A stretch of DNA of 47,392 nucleotides. Source: Sulfurisoma sp. (GTDB lineage Bacteria > Pseudomonadota > Gammaproteobacteria > Burkholderiales > Rhodocyclaceae). A model generated the notes under the pieces. The model was given only the letters and a program-made list of their open reading frames with translations. It had not been told where the DNA came from and made no database searches. The stretch spans positions 1-47,392 of the forward strand of contig JAUYFI010000155.1 in the NCBI GenBank assembly GCA_030691075.1, in the 5' to 3' direction. The position numbers were made by a program, and so were the translations under genes. Below are positions 24,501 to 33,379 of this stretch, piece by piece (position 1 is the first letter of the stretch; each line of letters opens with the position of its first letter).

Positions 24501-26122
24501 AATTGGGAAAACTGACGGTTGCAAAACGATTGGCGCTCGGCTTTGGCGTGTTCTTTGTCATGTTGGTTATTGCAGTGGCGCTTGGCCTGACCCGGCTCGA
24601 CTCGGTGAACGACATGCTGGAACGCATCGTCAGCAAGGATTGGCGAAAGACCGTGCTGGCCAACGATGCCATCGGTCTGATGAATGCGAACGCGCGCGAG
24701 ACCTTCCTGCTGTTTCATGTGGCGGATCGCGGCCCGGTGAAGCAGCGGATTGCCGCCAACGTACAGACCATAACGGCAAAGCTCGACGAGCTGGACAAGC
24801 TGCTCTACAAGCCGGCAGGCAAGGCCGCGCTCGACGATATCCGCGCGAAGCGGAAGATCTATGTCGCCTCGTTTTCCAATGCCAGGGGGCTGCTGGAGGC
24901 GGGCAAGGAGGCGGAGGCCTCCAGGATGATGGCGGCGGAAGTCGTGCCGGCCCTGGATGCGCTGCTGGCTTCGGTTAATGCGCTGATCCAGGTACAGGGG
25001 AAGATTCTCGAGGAAACCGGCGACGCCGGGCGGGCCACCCATGCCGAATCGCGCATTCAGTTGATTGTCTTTCTGGGCATCGCGGCGGTTGCCGCGACCC
25101 TGTTGTCCATGTGGATCATCCGCTCGGTCACGGGGCCGCTGGGTGGCGAGCCGGACGAAGCCAAGGCGGTGATCGAGAAAATCGCTCAGGGCGATCTGAC
25201 GTCGGAAATTCGGGTGAAGGCAGGCGATGAAATCAGCCTGATGGCGGCGACGCGGCGCATGCAGGCCGGTTTGCGCACGATGGTGAGCAACCTGCAGGCG
25301 AATGCGGAAGGCGTCGAGGGAGCGGCACAGCAGTTAGCCTCGACTTCATCGCGGGTGGCGACGGCGACGGCGGCCCAATCCGAGGCGGCCTCGGCGATGG
25401 CGGCGGCGGTGGAAGAAATGACGGTGAGCATCAATCATGTCTCCGACAGCGCCAGTGAGGCCCACAGCGTCACCATCGAGACGGACGGCATGTCGCGAGA
25501 CGGCAGTCGCATCATTCAAGAGACGGTGGCCGACATGCAGCAGATTTCGCGGGCTGTTGGCGACGCGGCGGAAACCATTCAGACGATGGGCGAGAGTTCA
25601 CGGAGAATAACGGGCATCGTGCAGGTGATCAAGGACGTGGCCGACCAGACCAATCTTCTGGCGCTGAATGCCGCCATCGAGGCGGCGCGCGCCGGCGAGC
25701 AGGGGCGCGGCTTCGCCGTGGTGGCGGATGAAGTGAGAAAACTCGCGGAACGCACGGCCAAGGCCACGACCGAAATCAGCGCCATGATCGGTGAAGTGCA
25801 GTCCAGCGCGCAGAGCGCGGTGGACACCATGCAGCAGGCGGTATCGCGTGTCGAGCAGGGCGTCGGCCTGGCGCAGCGCGCGAGCGATTCGATGCAGGGC
25901 ATCGGCGCAAGCGCGCAGCGCGTGGTTGCGGTGGTGAATGAGATATCCGGCGCGATCAAGGAGCAGAGCGCGGCGAGTAATGATATTGCGGCCAATGTCG
26001 AAAAAATCGCCCAGATGTCCGAGGAAAACAGCGCGGCCACGCGCGAGGCGGCCGATACCGCTCTCCAATTGGGGGAGCTCGCGGCTGGTACTCGCGCCGC
26101 CGTCAGTCAGTTCAGGGTTTGA
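24497..26122 (+). CDS. Methyl-accepting chemotaxis protein
   Basis: A 541-aa chemoreceptor. TM1 is at residues 12-32 ([19 protein letters not shown]), a four-helix-bundle periplasmic sensor (4HB_MCP-like) at about 33-190, TM2 at about 190-212 ([20 protein letters not shown]), then HAMP. The cytoplasmic coiled coil carries the highly conserved signalling tip [19 protein letters not shown] and [10 protein letters not shown] at about residue 395. No C-terminal NWETF-like tether for CheR/CheB is present. The ATGA overlap with the GGDEF/EAL gene couples c-di-GMP signalling to chemotaxis. A GC hairpin follows the gene. Confidence 0.92.
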   Translation: MKLGKLTVAKRLALGFGVFFVMLVIAVALGLTRLDSVNDMLERIVSKDWRKTVLANDAIGLMNANARETFLLFHVADRGPVKQRIAANVQTITAKLDELDKLLYKPAGKAALDDIRAKRKIYVASFSNARGLLEAGKEAEASRMMAAEVVPALDALLASVNALIQVQGKILEETGDAGRATHAESRIQLIVFLGIAAVAATLLSMWIIRSVTGPLGGEPDEAKAVIEKIAQGDLTSEIRVKAGDEISLMAATRRMQAGLRTMVSNLQANAEGVEGAAQQLASTSSRVATATAAQSEAASAMAAAVEEMTVSINHVSDSASEAHSVTIETDGMSRDGSRIIQETVADMQQISRAVGDAAETIQTMGESSRRITGIVQVIKDVADQTNLLALNAAIEAARAGEQGRGFAVVADEVRKLAERTAKATTEISAMIGEVQSSAQSAVDTMQQAVSRVEQGVGLAQRASDSMQGIGASAQRVVAVVNEISGAIKEQSAASNDIAANVEKIAQMSEENSAATREAADTALQLGELAAGTRAAVSQFRV

Positions 26123-26137
26123 AGGCTTATTGAAATC

Positions 26138-26162
26138 GGCGCCGGCGGAATAGGCCGGCGCC
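26138..26162 (+). terminator. Hairpin after the chemoreceptor gene
   Basis: A 9-bp stem, GGCGCCGGC/GCCGGCGCC with a 7-base loop, starts 16 bp after the chemoreceptor stop and lies just before the right direct repeat. No T-run. The left arm loosely resembles the interspersed repeat. Confidence 0.45.
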
Positions 26163-26183
26163 CGGCCGCAAAATTCCCGCGGC

Positions 26184-26279
26184 GCGCAGTATAGTGCCGG
26201 CCTTCCAGGCAACACCTTGCACCTCGCATGGCGCTCAAGTCCACCATCTTCAAGGCGAGCCTCAACATCGCCGACATGG
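26184..26279 (+). repeat. Right direct repeat: 5' end of intact yaeQ
   Basis: This 96-bp segment is about 92% identical to 18197-18292, covering a TATAGT hexamer, the leader GCCGGCCTTCCAG and yaeQ codons 1-17. The two copies are 7,987 bp apart in the same orientation and flank the signalling genes. Confidence 0.85.
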
Positions 26280-26776
26280 ATCGTCCCTACTACGGCGATC
26301 ACGCGCTGACGCTTGCACGGCATCCATCCGAAACCGACGAGCGCATGATGACGCGGCTGCTGGCCTTTGCCTGGTTCGCCGACGAGCGGCTGGAGTTCGG
26401 CCGCGGGCTCTCGGCCGAGGCCGAGCCGGCGCTGTGGCTCAGGGATTATTCCGGCAATATCAAGCTGTGGATCGAGGTCGGCCTGCCCGACGAGCGCGCG
26501 ATCCGCAAGGCGGCCGGGCGCGCCGACGAGGTGGTGGTGCTGGCCTACGGGGGGCGCACGGTCGATCTGTGGTGGGCGAAGGTGGGCGGTGCCTTGGCGC
26601 GACTGGACAAGCTGCGGGTGCTGGCGCTGGACGGCGAGCAGTCTGCCGCGCTGACGGCCCTGGCGCAGCGCGGCATGCAGCTGCAATGCACCATCCAGGA
26701 CGGGCAGACCTGGCTTACCGACGGCACGGATACGGTACTGATCGAGCCGCGCTGGCTCACCGGACGGCGCGATTGA
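26228..26776 (+). CDS. yaeQ: YaeQ family protein
   Basis: A 182-aa protein with the full YaeQ layout. It opens MALKSTIFKASLNIADMDRPYY, then HPSETDERMMTRLLAFA with the conserved DER, LWLRDYSGNIKLWIEVGLPDE, and the ending TDGTDTVLIEPRWL. The fold resembles a PD-(D/E)xK-type nuclease core (Asp, Glu, Lys around GNIKLWIEVG), and the protein has been linked to suppression of RfaH loss, though its true role is unclear. The start is unambiguous. The first 17 codons are duplicated 8 kb upstream. A YkgJ-like gene follows 14 bp downstream. Confidence 0.9.
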   Translation: MALKSTIFKASLNIADMDRPYYGDHALTLARHPSETDERMMTRLLAFAWFADERLEFGRGLSAEAEPALWLRDYSGNIKLWIEVGLPDERAIRKAAGRADEVVVLAYGGRTVDLWWAKVGGALARLDKLRVLALDGEQSAALTALAQRGMQLQCTIQDGQTWLTDGTDTVLIEPRWLTGRRD

Positions 26777-26790
26777 GCGGTTGGGAAGAA

Positions 26791-27081
26791 ATGACGAAGG
26801 CGCCCGACTGCCAGAGCTGCGGTGGCTGCTGTGCCTGGTCGGAAACCTGGCCGGTGCTGATGGGGCCGCGCGACGGCGAGGGGATTCCGGAGGACCTGAT
26901 CGACGTGGACAACGAGCGCATGCAGAGCTACGGCCATCGCTGCGCGGCGCTCGAAGGCAAGATCGGCAAACATGTAGGGTGCAGTGTTTATGGCAGGCGG
27001 CCGCTGGTCTGCCGCGAGTTTCAGGCCGGCTCGGATGACTGCCTGATGGTGCGGCGCGAGCTCGGTCTGGACCGGGCGTGA
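26791..27081 (+). CDS. YkgJ family cysteine cluster protein
   Basis: A 96-aa protein with the Cys pattern of the YkgJ (CxxCxxCC) family, thought to bind Zn or Fe. Cysteines are at residues 7, 10, 13, 14, 51, 64, 74 and 84. The motifs CQSCGGCC, HRCAAL, HVGCSVYGRRPLVCREF and DDCL are typical. The start at 26791 is preceded by GGGAAGAA. There is no signal peptide. The position directly after yaeQ and before another small gene suggests a short operon. Confidence 0.85.
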   Translation: MTKAPDCQSCGGCCAWSETWPVLMGPRDGEGIPEDLIDVDNERMQSYGHRCAALEGKIGKHVGCSVYGRRPLVCREFQAGSDDCLMVRRELGLDRA

Positions 27082-27097
27082 TGCAACAGGAGGAGTG

Positions 27098-27331
27098 ATG
27101 GCAAAGAATCCGGCGACGGAAACCATGAGCTACGAGGCGTATCTCGACGAGGTCACCACGCTGATCACCGAGAAATACGACATGGCCGACGATGACGCGA
27201 TCCGCCTGGTGATGCGCGCACAGGCCGCTGATTTCTTCAGCGCCCACGACGACGACGCCTCGATGCGCACGCTGGAGCGCGCGCATGAGGATGCGCGGAC
27301 GGTGTTCAGGATGAAGAACCCGCTTCCTTGA
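27098..27331 (+). CDS. Small conserved-looking acidic protein, unknown function
   Basis: A 77-aa protein, [20 protein letters not shown] followed by helical, acidic sequence ([20 protein letters not shown]) and ending RMKNPLP. AGGAGG lies at 27088-27093, supporting translation; the ATG at 27098 is preferred over a GTG at 27095. I recognise no family with confidence. The 3' end overlaps the convergent yaiI gene by 26 bp. It is probably cotranscribed with the YkgJ-like gene. Confidence 0.7.
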   Translation: MAKNPATETMSYEAYLDEVTTLITEKYDMADDDAIRLVMRAQAADFFSAHDDDASMRTLERAHEDARTVFRMKNPLP

Positions 27332-27776
27332 GCGGCCGTTGCGCCAGGAAGCGGTCGAGCCGGTTGGCAAAGGCCTGGCGGTCGGACTGACTGAAGGCCG
27401 GCGGGCCGCCGGTGTCGACGCCGCTGGCGCGCAGCGTGTCCATGAAGTTGCGCATGTCGAGCAGCTGGCGGATGTTTTCCCGGCCGTAGAGCTCGCCGCG
27501 CGGATTGAGGGCGTGGGCATCCTTCTCGACCACGGCCGCGGCCAGCGGAATGTCGGCGGTGATTACCAGGTCGCCGGGCGCGACCTCGGCGGCGATGCGG
27601 TTATCGGCGACATCGAAACCCTTCTCCACCTGTACCGCGCGGATCCACTGCGATGGCGGCACGCGCAGGCACTGGTTGGCGACCAGGGTCAGCGGAATCC
27701 GCGCGCGCTCGGCCGCGCGGTAGAGGATCTCCTTGACGACGCCGGGGCAGGCGTCGGCGTCGACCCAGATTTGCAT
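27306..27776 (-). CDS. yaiI: YaiI/YqxD family protein (UPF0178, DUF188)
   Basis: A 156-aa protein of the UPF0178 family with a NYN/PIN-like nuclease fold. The acidic residues are in [18 protein letters not shown] and in [39 protein letters not shown] and FANRLDRFL complete the family pattern. The biochemical role is unknown. Its ATG overlaps the stop of the DEAD-box helicase gene by one base (TGATG), so the two are coupled. Confidence 0.9.
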   Translation of the reverse strand: MQIWVDADACPGVVKEILYRAAERARIPLTLVANQCLRVPPSQWIRAVQVEKGFDVADNRIAAEVAPGDLVITADIPLAAAVVEKDAHALNPRGELYGRENIRQLLDMRNFMDTLRASGVDTGGPPAFSQSDRQAFANRLDRFLAQRPLKEAGSSS

Positions 27777-29788
27777 CAGTACTTCTTGGATTTACTGAAT
27801 GTCTTGCCGGTGGGCTTGCGTTCCACCGTGCCGTGCGGGCTGTGCGAGTGGCCGTGCGGCGCCGGTTTCTTGTCGTTGCGGTAGGGCGGCTTGGCCGACC
27901 ATTCCTTGCCCGGCTGGCGCGGGCGGTCGCCCGTGAAGGGGCGCTTTTCAGCTTTGTCGCTCCAAGGCGATTTCGGCCGGGTGTCGCCTTCGCCGACTTC
28001 GGCCAGGCGGATTTTCAGCGGGGACTGGCGCACGCGGGTGCGGCTGAGGATGTCCATCAGGTCGGCGGGCAGGCCGGCGGGAAGCTCCACCGTGCTGTAG
28101 TCGTCGAAGAGATGGATCTGGCCGATGAACTTGCCTTCGATGCCGCCCTCGTTGGCGATGGCACCGACGATTTCCTTGGGCAGTACGCCCTGGTTGCGGC
28201 CGACTTCGATGCGGTAGCGGGCAAGCTGGCCGTCGGAGAAGTGGCGGACCTCGCGCGGAGCGCGGGGCTCACGCTCGGGGCGCGGCGGACGTTCGCTCCA
28301 TTCGGTTTTCGCGGGGCGCTCGGCACGTTCGGCCTTGGCAGGGCGTTCGGTCCATTCGGCCTTGGCGGGGCGTTCGGTACGCTCCACGCGCTCGGGCCGT
28401 TCGTTGCGCTCGGCGTAGGCGGGACGTTCGGCACGCTGCGGCGCGGCCGGGTACTCGGGTGCGTCGAGTCCCTCGGGCCGCAGCGGCCGCTCGCGCTGGG
28501 CGAGGAAGGCCAGCGCCGCGGCGATCTGGCGGGCGGCGAGGTTTTCCTCACTCTCCATGCGGCGCACGACCTCATAGAAGAAATCGAGGTTCTCCTCGGC
28601 GAACACATCGAGGATCTGCTGCTTGAACTGGGTGACGCGCTTTTCGGCTACCTCGCCGCGCGTGGGCAGGGCGATGGGCTCGATCTTCTGTCGGGTGGCG
28701 GTCTCGATGGCCTTGAGCATGCGCATTTCGCGCGGCGCGATGAACAGGATGGCGCTGCCGGTGCGCCCGGCGCGCCCGGTGCGGCCGATGCGATGCACAT
28801 AGGCCTCGGTGTCGTAGGGCACGTCGTAGTTGATGACGTGGCTGATGCGCGGCACGTCCAGTCCGCGCGCGGCGACATCGGTGGCGACGACGATGTCGAG
28901 GCTGCCGCTCTTGAGGCGCTCGATCACCTGCTCGCGCAGGCCCTGCGTCAAGTCGCCGTTGAGCGCCGCCGCCGCGTAGCCGCGCGCTTCCAGCTTTTCG
29001 GCGAGGTCGACGGTGGCGATCTTGGTGCGCACGAAGATGAGAGCGGCGTCGAAATCCTCCTCGACTTCGAGCATGCGCGTCAGCGCCTCCAGCTTGTCGG
29101 CGCCGCGCACCTGCCAGTAGCGCTGGCGGATCGCCGCCACCGTCGTGGTGGCCGAGCGAATCTTGACCTGCTCGGGTTCGCGCAGATAGCGCTGGGCGAT
29201 GCGGCGGATGGGATCGGGCATGGTGGCCGAGAACAGCGCCGTCTGCCGCGTCGCCGGCGTGTGCTCGAGAATCCACTCGACGTCGTCGATGAAGCCCATG
29301 CGCAACATCTCGTCGGCCTCGTCGAGCACCAGCGTTTGCAGGCCCTCGAGGTTGAGGCTCTTGCGCTCGAGGTGGTCCATGATGCGCCCCGGCGTGCCGA
29401 CGATGACGTGGGCGCCGCGCGACAGCGCGCGCAGCTGGATCACCATGCTCTGCCCGCCGTACACCGGCAGCACGTGGAAGCCCGGCATGTGGTGGGCGTA
29501 TTTCTGGAAGGCTTCGGCCACCTGGATGGCCAGCTCGCGCGTCGGCGTCAGCACCAGCGCCTGCGGTATCTTGCGAGCGATATCGAGCCGCGCCAGCAGC
29601 GGCAGGGCGAAAGCCGCCGTCTTGCCGGTGCCGGTCTGCGCTTCGCCGATCAGGTCGCGCCCCGCCAGGAAGAGCGGAATGCACGCGGCCTGGATGGGCG
29701 AGGGGTTCTCGTAGCCGACATCGGCGAGAGCGGAAAGCAGGAATGGCGGCAACTGGAGTGCCGCAAAGGTTTCAATGGGTTCGGTCAT
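27776..29788 (-). CDS. deaD: DEAD-box ATP-dependent RNA helicase (DeaD/CsdA-like)
   Basis: A 670-aa RNA helicase. The Q motif is GYENPSPIQ, Walker A AQTGTGKT (residues 50-57), motif Ia PTRELAIQV, motif II DEAD at about 156, motif III SAT, and motif [13 protein letters not shown]. After the helicase core is an extended linker (about 450-560) built of degenerate repeats of the form ERPAK(A/T)E(W/R). It is followed by a DbpA/CsdA-type RNA-binding domain ([20 protein letters not shown]) and a basic tail ending SKKY. The architecture matches DeaD, which acts in ribosome assembly and cold adaptation. The start at 29788 is the family-typical one; the frame is open much further upstream but without family sequence. 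Confidence 0.92.
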   Translation of the reverse strand: MTEPIETFAALQLPPFLLSALADVGYENPSPIQAACIPLFLAGRDLIGEAQTGTGKTAAFALPLLARLDIARKIPQALVLTPTRELAIQVAEAFQKYAHHMPGFHVLPVYGGQSMVIQLRALSRGAHVIVGTPGRIMDHLERKSLNLEGLQTLVLDEADEMLRMGFIDDVEWILEHTPATRQTALFSATMPDPIRRIAQRYLREPEQVKIRSATTTVAAIRQRYWQVRGADKLEALTRMLEVEEDFDAALIFVRTKIATVDLAEKLEARGYAAAALNGDLTQGLREQVIERLKSGSLDIVVATDVAARGLDVPRISHVINYDVPYDTEAYVHRIGRTGRAGRTGSAILFIAPREMRMLKAIETATRQKIEPIALPTRGEVAEKRVTQFKQQILDVFAEENLDFFYEVVRRMESEENLAARQIAAALAFLAQRERPLRPEGLDAPEYPAAPQRAERPAYAERNERPERVERTERPAKAEWTERPAKAERAERPAKTEWSERPPRPEREPRAPREVRHFSDGQLARYRIEVGRNQGVLPKEIVGAIANEGGIEGKFIGQIHLFDDYSTVELPAGLPADLMDILSRTRVRQSPLKIRLAEVGEGDTRPKSPWSDKAEKRPFTGDRPRQPGKEWSAKPPYRNDKKPAPHGHSHSPHGTVERKPTGKTFSKSKKY

Positions 29789-29887
29789 GGCGTACCCGCA
29801 GGAAGCGGGGTAGGAAAGAGTGGCCCAAGGGTGTTTGGTGACCACGGAAAAGACCATTATCTCAGACGTGTCAAGTAGACTGAAAAC

Positions 29888-31126
29888 ATGAGCGAATTTC
29901 GAGGTGAAGACGGCCGCGTGGTGATCATCGGCGGCGGCCCGGCGGGACTGATGGCGGCCGAGGTGCTGGCGCGGGGCGGCGTGAGTGTTGACGTCTACGA
30001 CGCCATGCCTTCTGTCGGCCGCAAGTTCCTGATGGCCGGCAAGAGCGGCCTCAATCTGACCCACGCCGAGCCCTTCGCCATTTTTGCGTCGCGTTACGGG
30101 GCGCGACGCGACTGGGTGGCGCCGTGGCTGGCCGATTTCGGCGCTAGAGCCTTGCGCGAGTGGGCGCGCGAGCTGGGCATCGACACCTTCGTCGGCTCCT
30201 CGGGCCGCGTATTCCCGGCGGAGATGAAAGCAGCGCCGCTGCTGCGCGCCTGGCTGCACCGGCTGCGCGCGGCGGGGGTATGTTTTCACATGCGTCATCG
30301 CTGGCTCGGCTGGGATGAAGATGGCGCGCTGCGCTTCGTCACGCCCGCCGGAGATGAAAAAGTTGGCGCTGGCGGGACGGCGGCAATACTGGCGCTCGGC
30401 GGCGGCAGCTGGGCGAAGCTCGGTTCCGACGGCGCCTGGATGCCGTGGCTGGCGGCGCGAGGGGTCGCCGTGGCGCCGCTCAAGCCCGCCAACTGCGGTT
30501 TCGATGTGGATTGGAGCGATCATTTCCGCGAGAAGTTCGCCGGCCAGCCGGTCAAGTCGGTGGTGGCGACGCTTGCCGAACGGCGCCGCCAGGGCGAGTT
30601 CGTGATTACGGGGCATGGCGTCGAGGGCAGCCTGATCTACGCGCTGGCGGCTCCGCTGCGCGACGCGATCGAGGCCGACGGTAGCGCGACGCTGCTGCTC
30701 GATCTGGCGCCCGGCAAGACGGTGGAACGGTTGACGGCCGAGATCGCCCACCCGCGGGGCTCGCGCTCGATGGGCAGCCACCTGCAGAGCCGTGCCGGCG
30801 TCAATGGCGTCAAGGCCGGGCTGCTGCGCGAATGCGCCTCGAAGGAAGACTACGCCGACCCCGCGCGGCTGGCCGCCGCGATCAAGGCGCTGCCGCTGCG
30901 TCTCATCGCACCGCGCCCACTCGACGAGGCCATCAGCAGCGCCGGCGGGGTGATGGCCGAGGCGCTCGACGAAAATCTGATGCTGCGCGATCTGCCCGGC
31001 GTGTTCTGCGCCGGCGAGATGCTCGACTGGGAGGCGCCGACCGGCGGCTATCTGCTGACCGCCTGCTTTGCCAGCGGCCATGCCGCCGGCAGAGGCGTGC
31101 TGGCATGGCTTCACGCCAAACCCTGA
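29888..31126 (+). CDS. NAD(P)/FAD-dependent flavoprotein (HI0933/TIGR03862-like)
   Basis: A 412-aa flavoprotein. The dinucleotide-binding motif is VIIGGGPAGLMAAEVLARGG at residues 14-33. It is followed by the family's SVGRKFLMAGKSGLNLTH, the region ALGGGSWAKLGSDGAW, and the C-terminal FAD motif GVFCAGEMLDWEAPTGGYLLTAC (read in two parts). The family (HI0933-like, BaiN relatives) is of uncertain substrate. It is divergent from the helicase gene across 99 bp. One repeat copy lies inside it, read as EKVGAGGTA just before ILALGGG, and a second starts at its stop codon. Confidence 0.87.
   Translation: MSEFRGEDGRVVIIGGGPAGLMAAEVLARGGVSVDVYDAMPSVGRKFLMAGKSGLNLTHAEPFAIFASRYGARRDWVAPWLADFGARALREWARELGIDTFVGSSGRVFPAEMKAAPLLRAWLHRLRAAGVCFHMRHRWLGWDEDGALRFVTPAGDEKVGAGGTAAILALGGGSWAKLGSDGAWMPWLAARGVAVAPLKPANCGFDVDWSDHFREKFAGQPVKSVVATLAERRRQGEFVITGHGVEGSLIYALAAPLRDAIEADGSATLLLDLAPGKTVERLTAEIAHPRGSRSMGSHLQSRAGVNGVKAGLLRECASKEDYADPARLAAAIKALPLRLIAPRPLDEAISSAGGVMAEALDENLMLRDLPGVFCAGEMLDWEAPTGGYLLTACFASGHAAGRGVLAWLHAKP
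30357..30382 (+). repeat. Interspersed repeat copy 7 (inside flavoprotein gene)
   Basis: AAAAAGTTGGCGCTGGCGGG then ACGGCG; a single C-to-T change from the consensus core. Translated as KVGAGGTA. Confidence 0.75.
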
Positions 31127-31151
31127 AAGTCGGTGCTGCTGGGACGGTGCC
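31125..31151 (+). repeat. Interspersed repeat copy 8 (degenerate)
   Basis: GAAAGTCGGTGCTGCTGGGA then CGGTGCC, starting within the flavoprotein stop codon. It is positioned like copy 1 relative to its gene end. Confidence 0.55.
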
Positions 31152-31311
31152 AGATGTCTCTTCTCTCCCGCGTCATAAGCCCATGACGGTAAACGAGTTT
31201 TCATGCTCCGGCCCTGAGTGGCAGCGTAAGTCCTATGTAAGACAGTTCCACTTTAATCACGCAGCCCATAAAATCAGCCAGCCGCCAACAATTTCGAGAG
31301 GAGAAATGTAG

Positions 31312-33294
31312 ATGTCTACGATCGAGTCCGTGGTCCAGGAAACCCGTGTCTTCCCGCCCTCCGAGGAAATCATCAAGAAGGCCACGATTTCCGGCATGGC
31401 CGCCTACGAGGCGCTGTGCAAGGAAGCCGAGCAGGACTACGCCGGCTACTGGGCACGTCTGGCCAGGGAGCACGTGAACTGGAAGACCCCCTTCACCCAA
31501 TCGCTCGACGAGTCCGAGGCGCCGTTCTACAAGTGGTTCACCGACGGCACGCTCAACGTCTCCTACAATTGTCTCGACCGCCAGGTCGAGGCGGGACTCG
31601 GTGACAAGGTCGCGCTGATCTTCGAAGCCGACGACGGCAAGGCGACCAAGGTCACCTACAAGGATCTGCTGGCCAGGACCGCCAAGTTCGCCAACGCGCT
31701 GCGCGCCCAGGGCGTCAAGAAGGGCGACCGCGTCCTCATCTACATTTCCATGTCCGTCGAGGGCGTGGTGGCGATGCAGGCCTGCGCCCGCATCGGCGCC
31801 ATCCATTCGGTGGTGTTCGGCGGCTTCTCCGCCAAGTCGCTGGAAGAGCGCATTCTCGACGCCGGCGCCGTGGCCGTCATCACCGCCGACGAGCAGTGCC
31901 GCGGCGGCAAGCACATTCCGTTGAAACCCGCCGTCGACGAAGCGCTCAACATGGCCGCCGGCCATCAGGTCAAGACCGTGTTCGTGGTCAAGCGCACCGG
32001 CGGCCCCTGCAACATGGTTGCCGGCCGCGACGTCTGGTATCACGACATCGTCGCCAGCCAGTCCGAGACCTGCGAGCCCGAGTGGGTCGAGGCCGAGCAT
32101 CCGCTGTTCCTGCTCTACACCTCCGGCTCCACCGGCAAGCCCAAGGGCGTCCAGCATTCCACTGGGGGCTACCTGCTGCACGCGATTCTGACCATGAAGT
32201 GGACCTTCGACATCAAGCCGGAGGACACTTTCTGGTGCACGGCCGACATCGGCTGGGTCACGGGCCACACCTACATCACCTACGGCCCGCTGGCCTGCGG
32301 CGCCACCGAGATCGTGTTCGAGGGCGTGCCGACCTATCCGGATGCCGGCCGTTTCTGGAAGACTATCCAGGATCACAAGGTCAGTATTTTCTACACCGCG
32401 CCGACGGCGATCCGCTCGCTGATCAAGGCCAACGAGGGCACGCCGGCCACCCATCCGCGCAACTACGACCTCAAGTCGCTGCGCATCCTCGGTTCGGTCG
32501 GCGAGCCGATCAACCCCGAAGCCTGGATGTGGTACTACAACAACGTCGGCGGCGCCCGCTGCCCCATCCTCGACACCTTCTGGCAGACGGAGACCGGCGG
32601 CCACATGATCACTCCGTTGCCGGGCGTGACGCCGCTGGTGCCAGGTTCCTGCACGCTCGCCTTCCCGGGCATCCAGGCCAGCATCGTCGATGAAACCGGC
32701 ACCGAGCTGGACTGGGGCAAGGGCGGCTTCCTCGTCGTCAAAAAGCCCTGGCCGTCGATGATCCGCACCATCTGGGGCGATCCCGAGCGCTTCAAGAAGT
32801 CCTACTTCCCGGCCGACTTCCAGGGCAAGCTGTATCTCGCCGGCGACGGTGCCATGCGCGACGCCAAAACCGGCTACTTCACCATCATGGGCCGCATCGA
32901 CGACGTGCTCAACGTCTCCGGCCACCGCATGGGCACCATGGAAATCGAGTCGGCGCTGGTCGCCAACCCGATGGTGGCCGAAGCCGCCGTGGTCGGCCGT
33001 CCCGACGACCTGACCGGCGAGGCCATCTGCGCCTTCGTCGTGCTCAAGCAGTCGCGTCCCAGCGACGAGGACGCCAAGCGGATCGCCAAGGAACTGCGCG
33101 ACTGGGTGGGCAAGGAGATCGGCCCGATCGCCAAGCCCAAGGACATCCGCTTCGGCGAAAATCTGCCCAAGACCCGTTCCGGCAAGATCATGCGCCGCCT
33201 GCTGCGCGCGCTGGCCAAGGGCGAGGAGATCACCCAGGACGTGTCGACGCTCGAGAACCCGCACATCCTCGACCAGCTCAAGCAGAACGCCTGA
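31312..33294 (+). CDS. acs: Acetyl-CoA synthetase
   Basis: A 660-aa AMP-forming acetate-CoA ligase. AGAGGAG precedes the ATG at 31312. The P-loop is [13 protein letters not shown] at about residue 265, then the family motifs TFWQTETGG (about 420) and [11 protein letters not shown], and the C-terminal hinge [13 protein letters not shown]. The acetylatable catalytic lysine is in [14 protein letters not shown] near residue 625. The length and Trp in FWQTETGG identify Acs and separate it from the PrpE encoded at 2290. A strong intrinsic terminator follows, so it is mainly monocistronic, although the two genes behind it probably relate to acetate-responsive signalling. Confidence 0.95.
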   Translation: MSTIESVVQETRVFPPSEEIIKKATISGMAAYEALCKEAEQDYAGYWARLAREHVNWKTPFTQSLDESEAPFYKWFTDGTLNVSYNCLDRQVEAGLGDKVALIFEADDGKATKVTYKDLLARTAKFANALRAQGVKKGDRVLIYISMSVEGVVAMQACARIGAIHSVVFGGFSAKSLEERILDAGAVAVITADEQCRGGKHIPLKPAVDEALNMAAGHQVKTVFVVKRTGGPCNMVAGRDVWYHDIVASQSETCEPEWVEAEHPLFLLYTSGSTGKPKGVQHSTGGYLLHAILTMKWTFDIKPEDTFWCTADIGWVTGHTYITYGPLACGATEIVFEGVPTYPDAGRFWKTIQDHKVSIFYTAPTAIRSLIKANEGTPATHPRNYDLKSLRILGSVGEPINPEAWMWYYNNVGGARCPILDTFWQTETGGHMITPLPGVTPLVPGSCTLAFPGIQASIVDETGTELDWGKGGFLVVKKPWPSMIRTIWGDPERFKKSYFPADFQGKLYLAGDGAMRDAKTGYFTIMGRIDDVLNVSGHRMGTMEIESALVANPMVAEAAVVGRPDDLTGEAICAFVVLKQSRPSDEDAKRIAKELRDWVGKEIGPIAKPKDIRFGENLPKTRSGKIMRRLLRALAKGEEITQDVSTLENPHILDQLKQNA

Positions 33295-33311
33295 TCGTTC
33301 GGCCGGGTTCC

Positions 33312-33349
33312 GAATCGAGAAGGGGCGCTGCGGCGCCCTTTTCCGATTC
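33312..33349 (+). terminator. Rho-independent terminator of acs
   Basis: A stem of 17 paired positions with one mismatch: GAATCG and AGAAGGGGCGC on the left, GCGCCCTTTTC and CGATTC on the right, with loop TGCG. The T-run is part of the right arm. It lies 18 bp after the acs stop. Confidence 0.85.
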
Positions 33350-33379
33350 CCTCGCCCGCTATCGTTCTAGAATCGTCCC

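Noticed and set aside
29789..31204. Upstream in-frame extension of the DEAD-box helicase to about 1142 residues.
   Set aside because: The extra sequence is antisense to the flavoprotein gene and unlike any helicase; the family start at 29788 gives the normal architecture.
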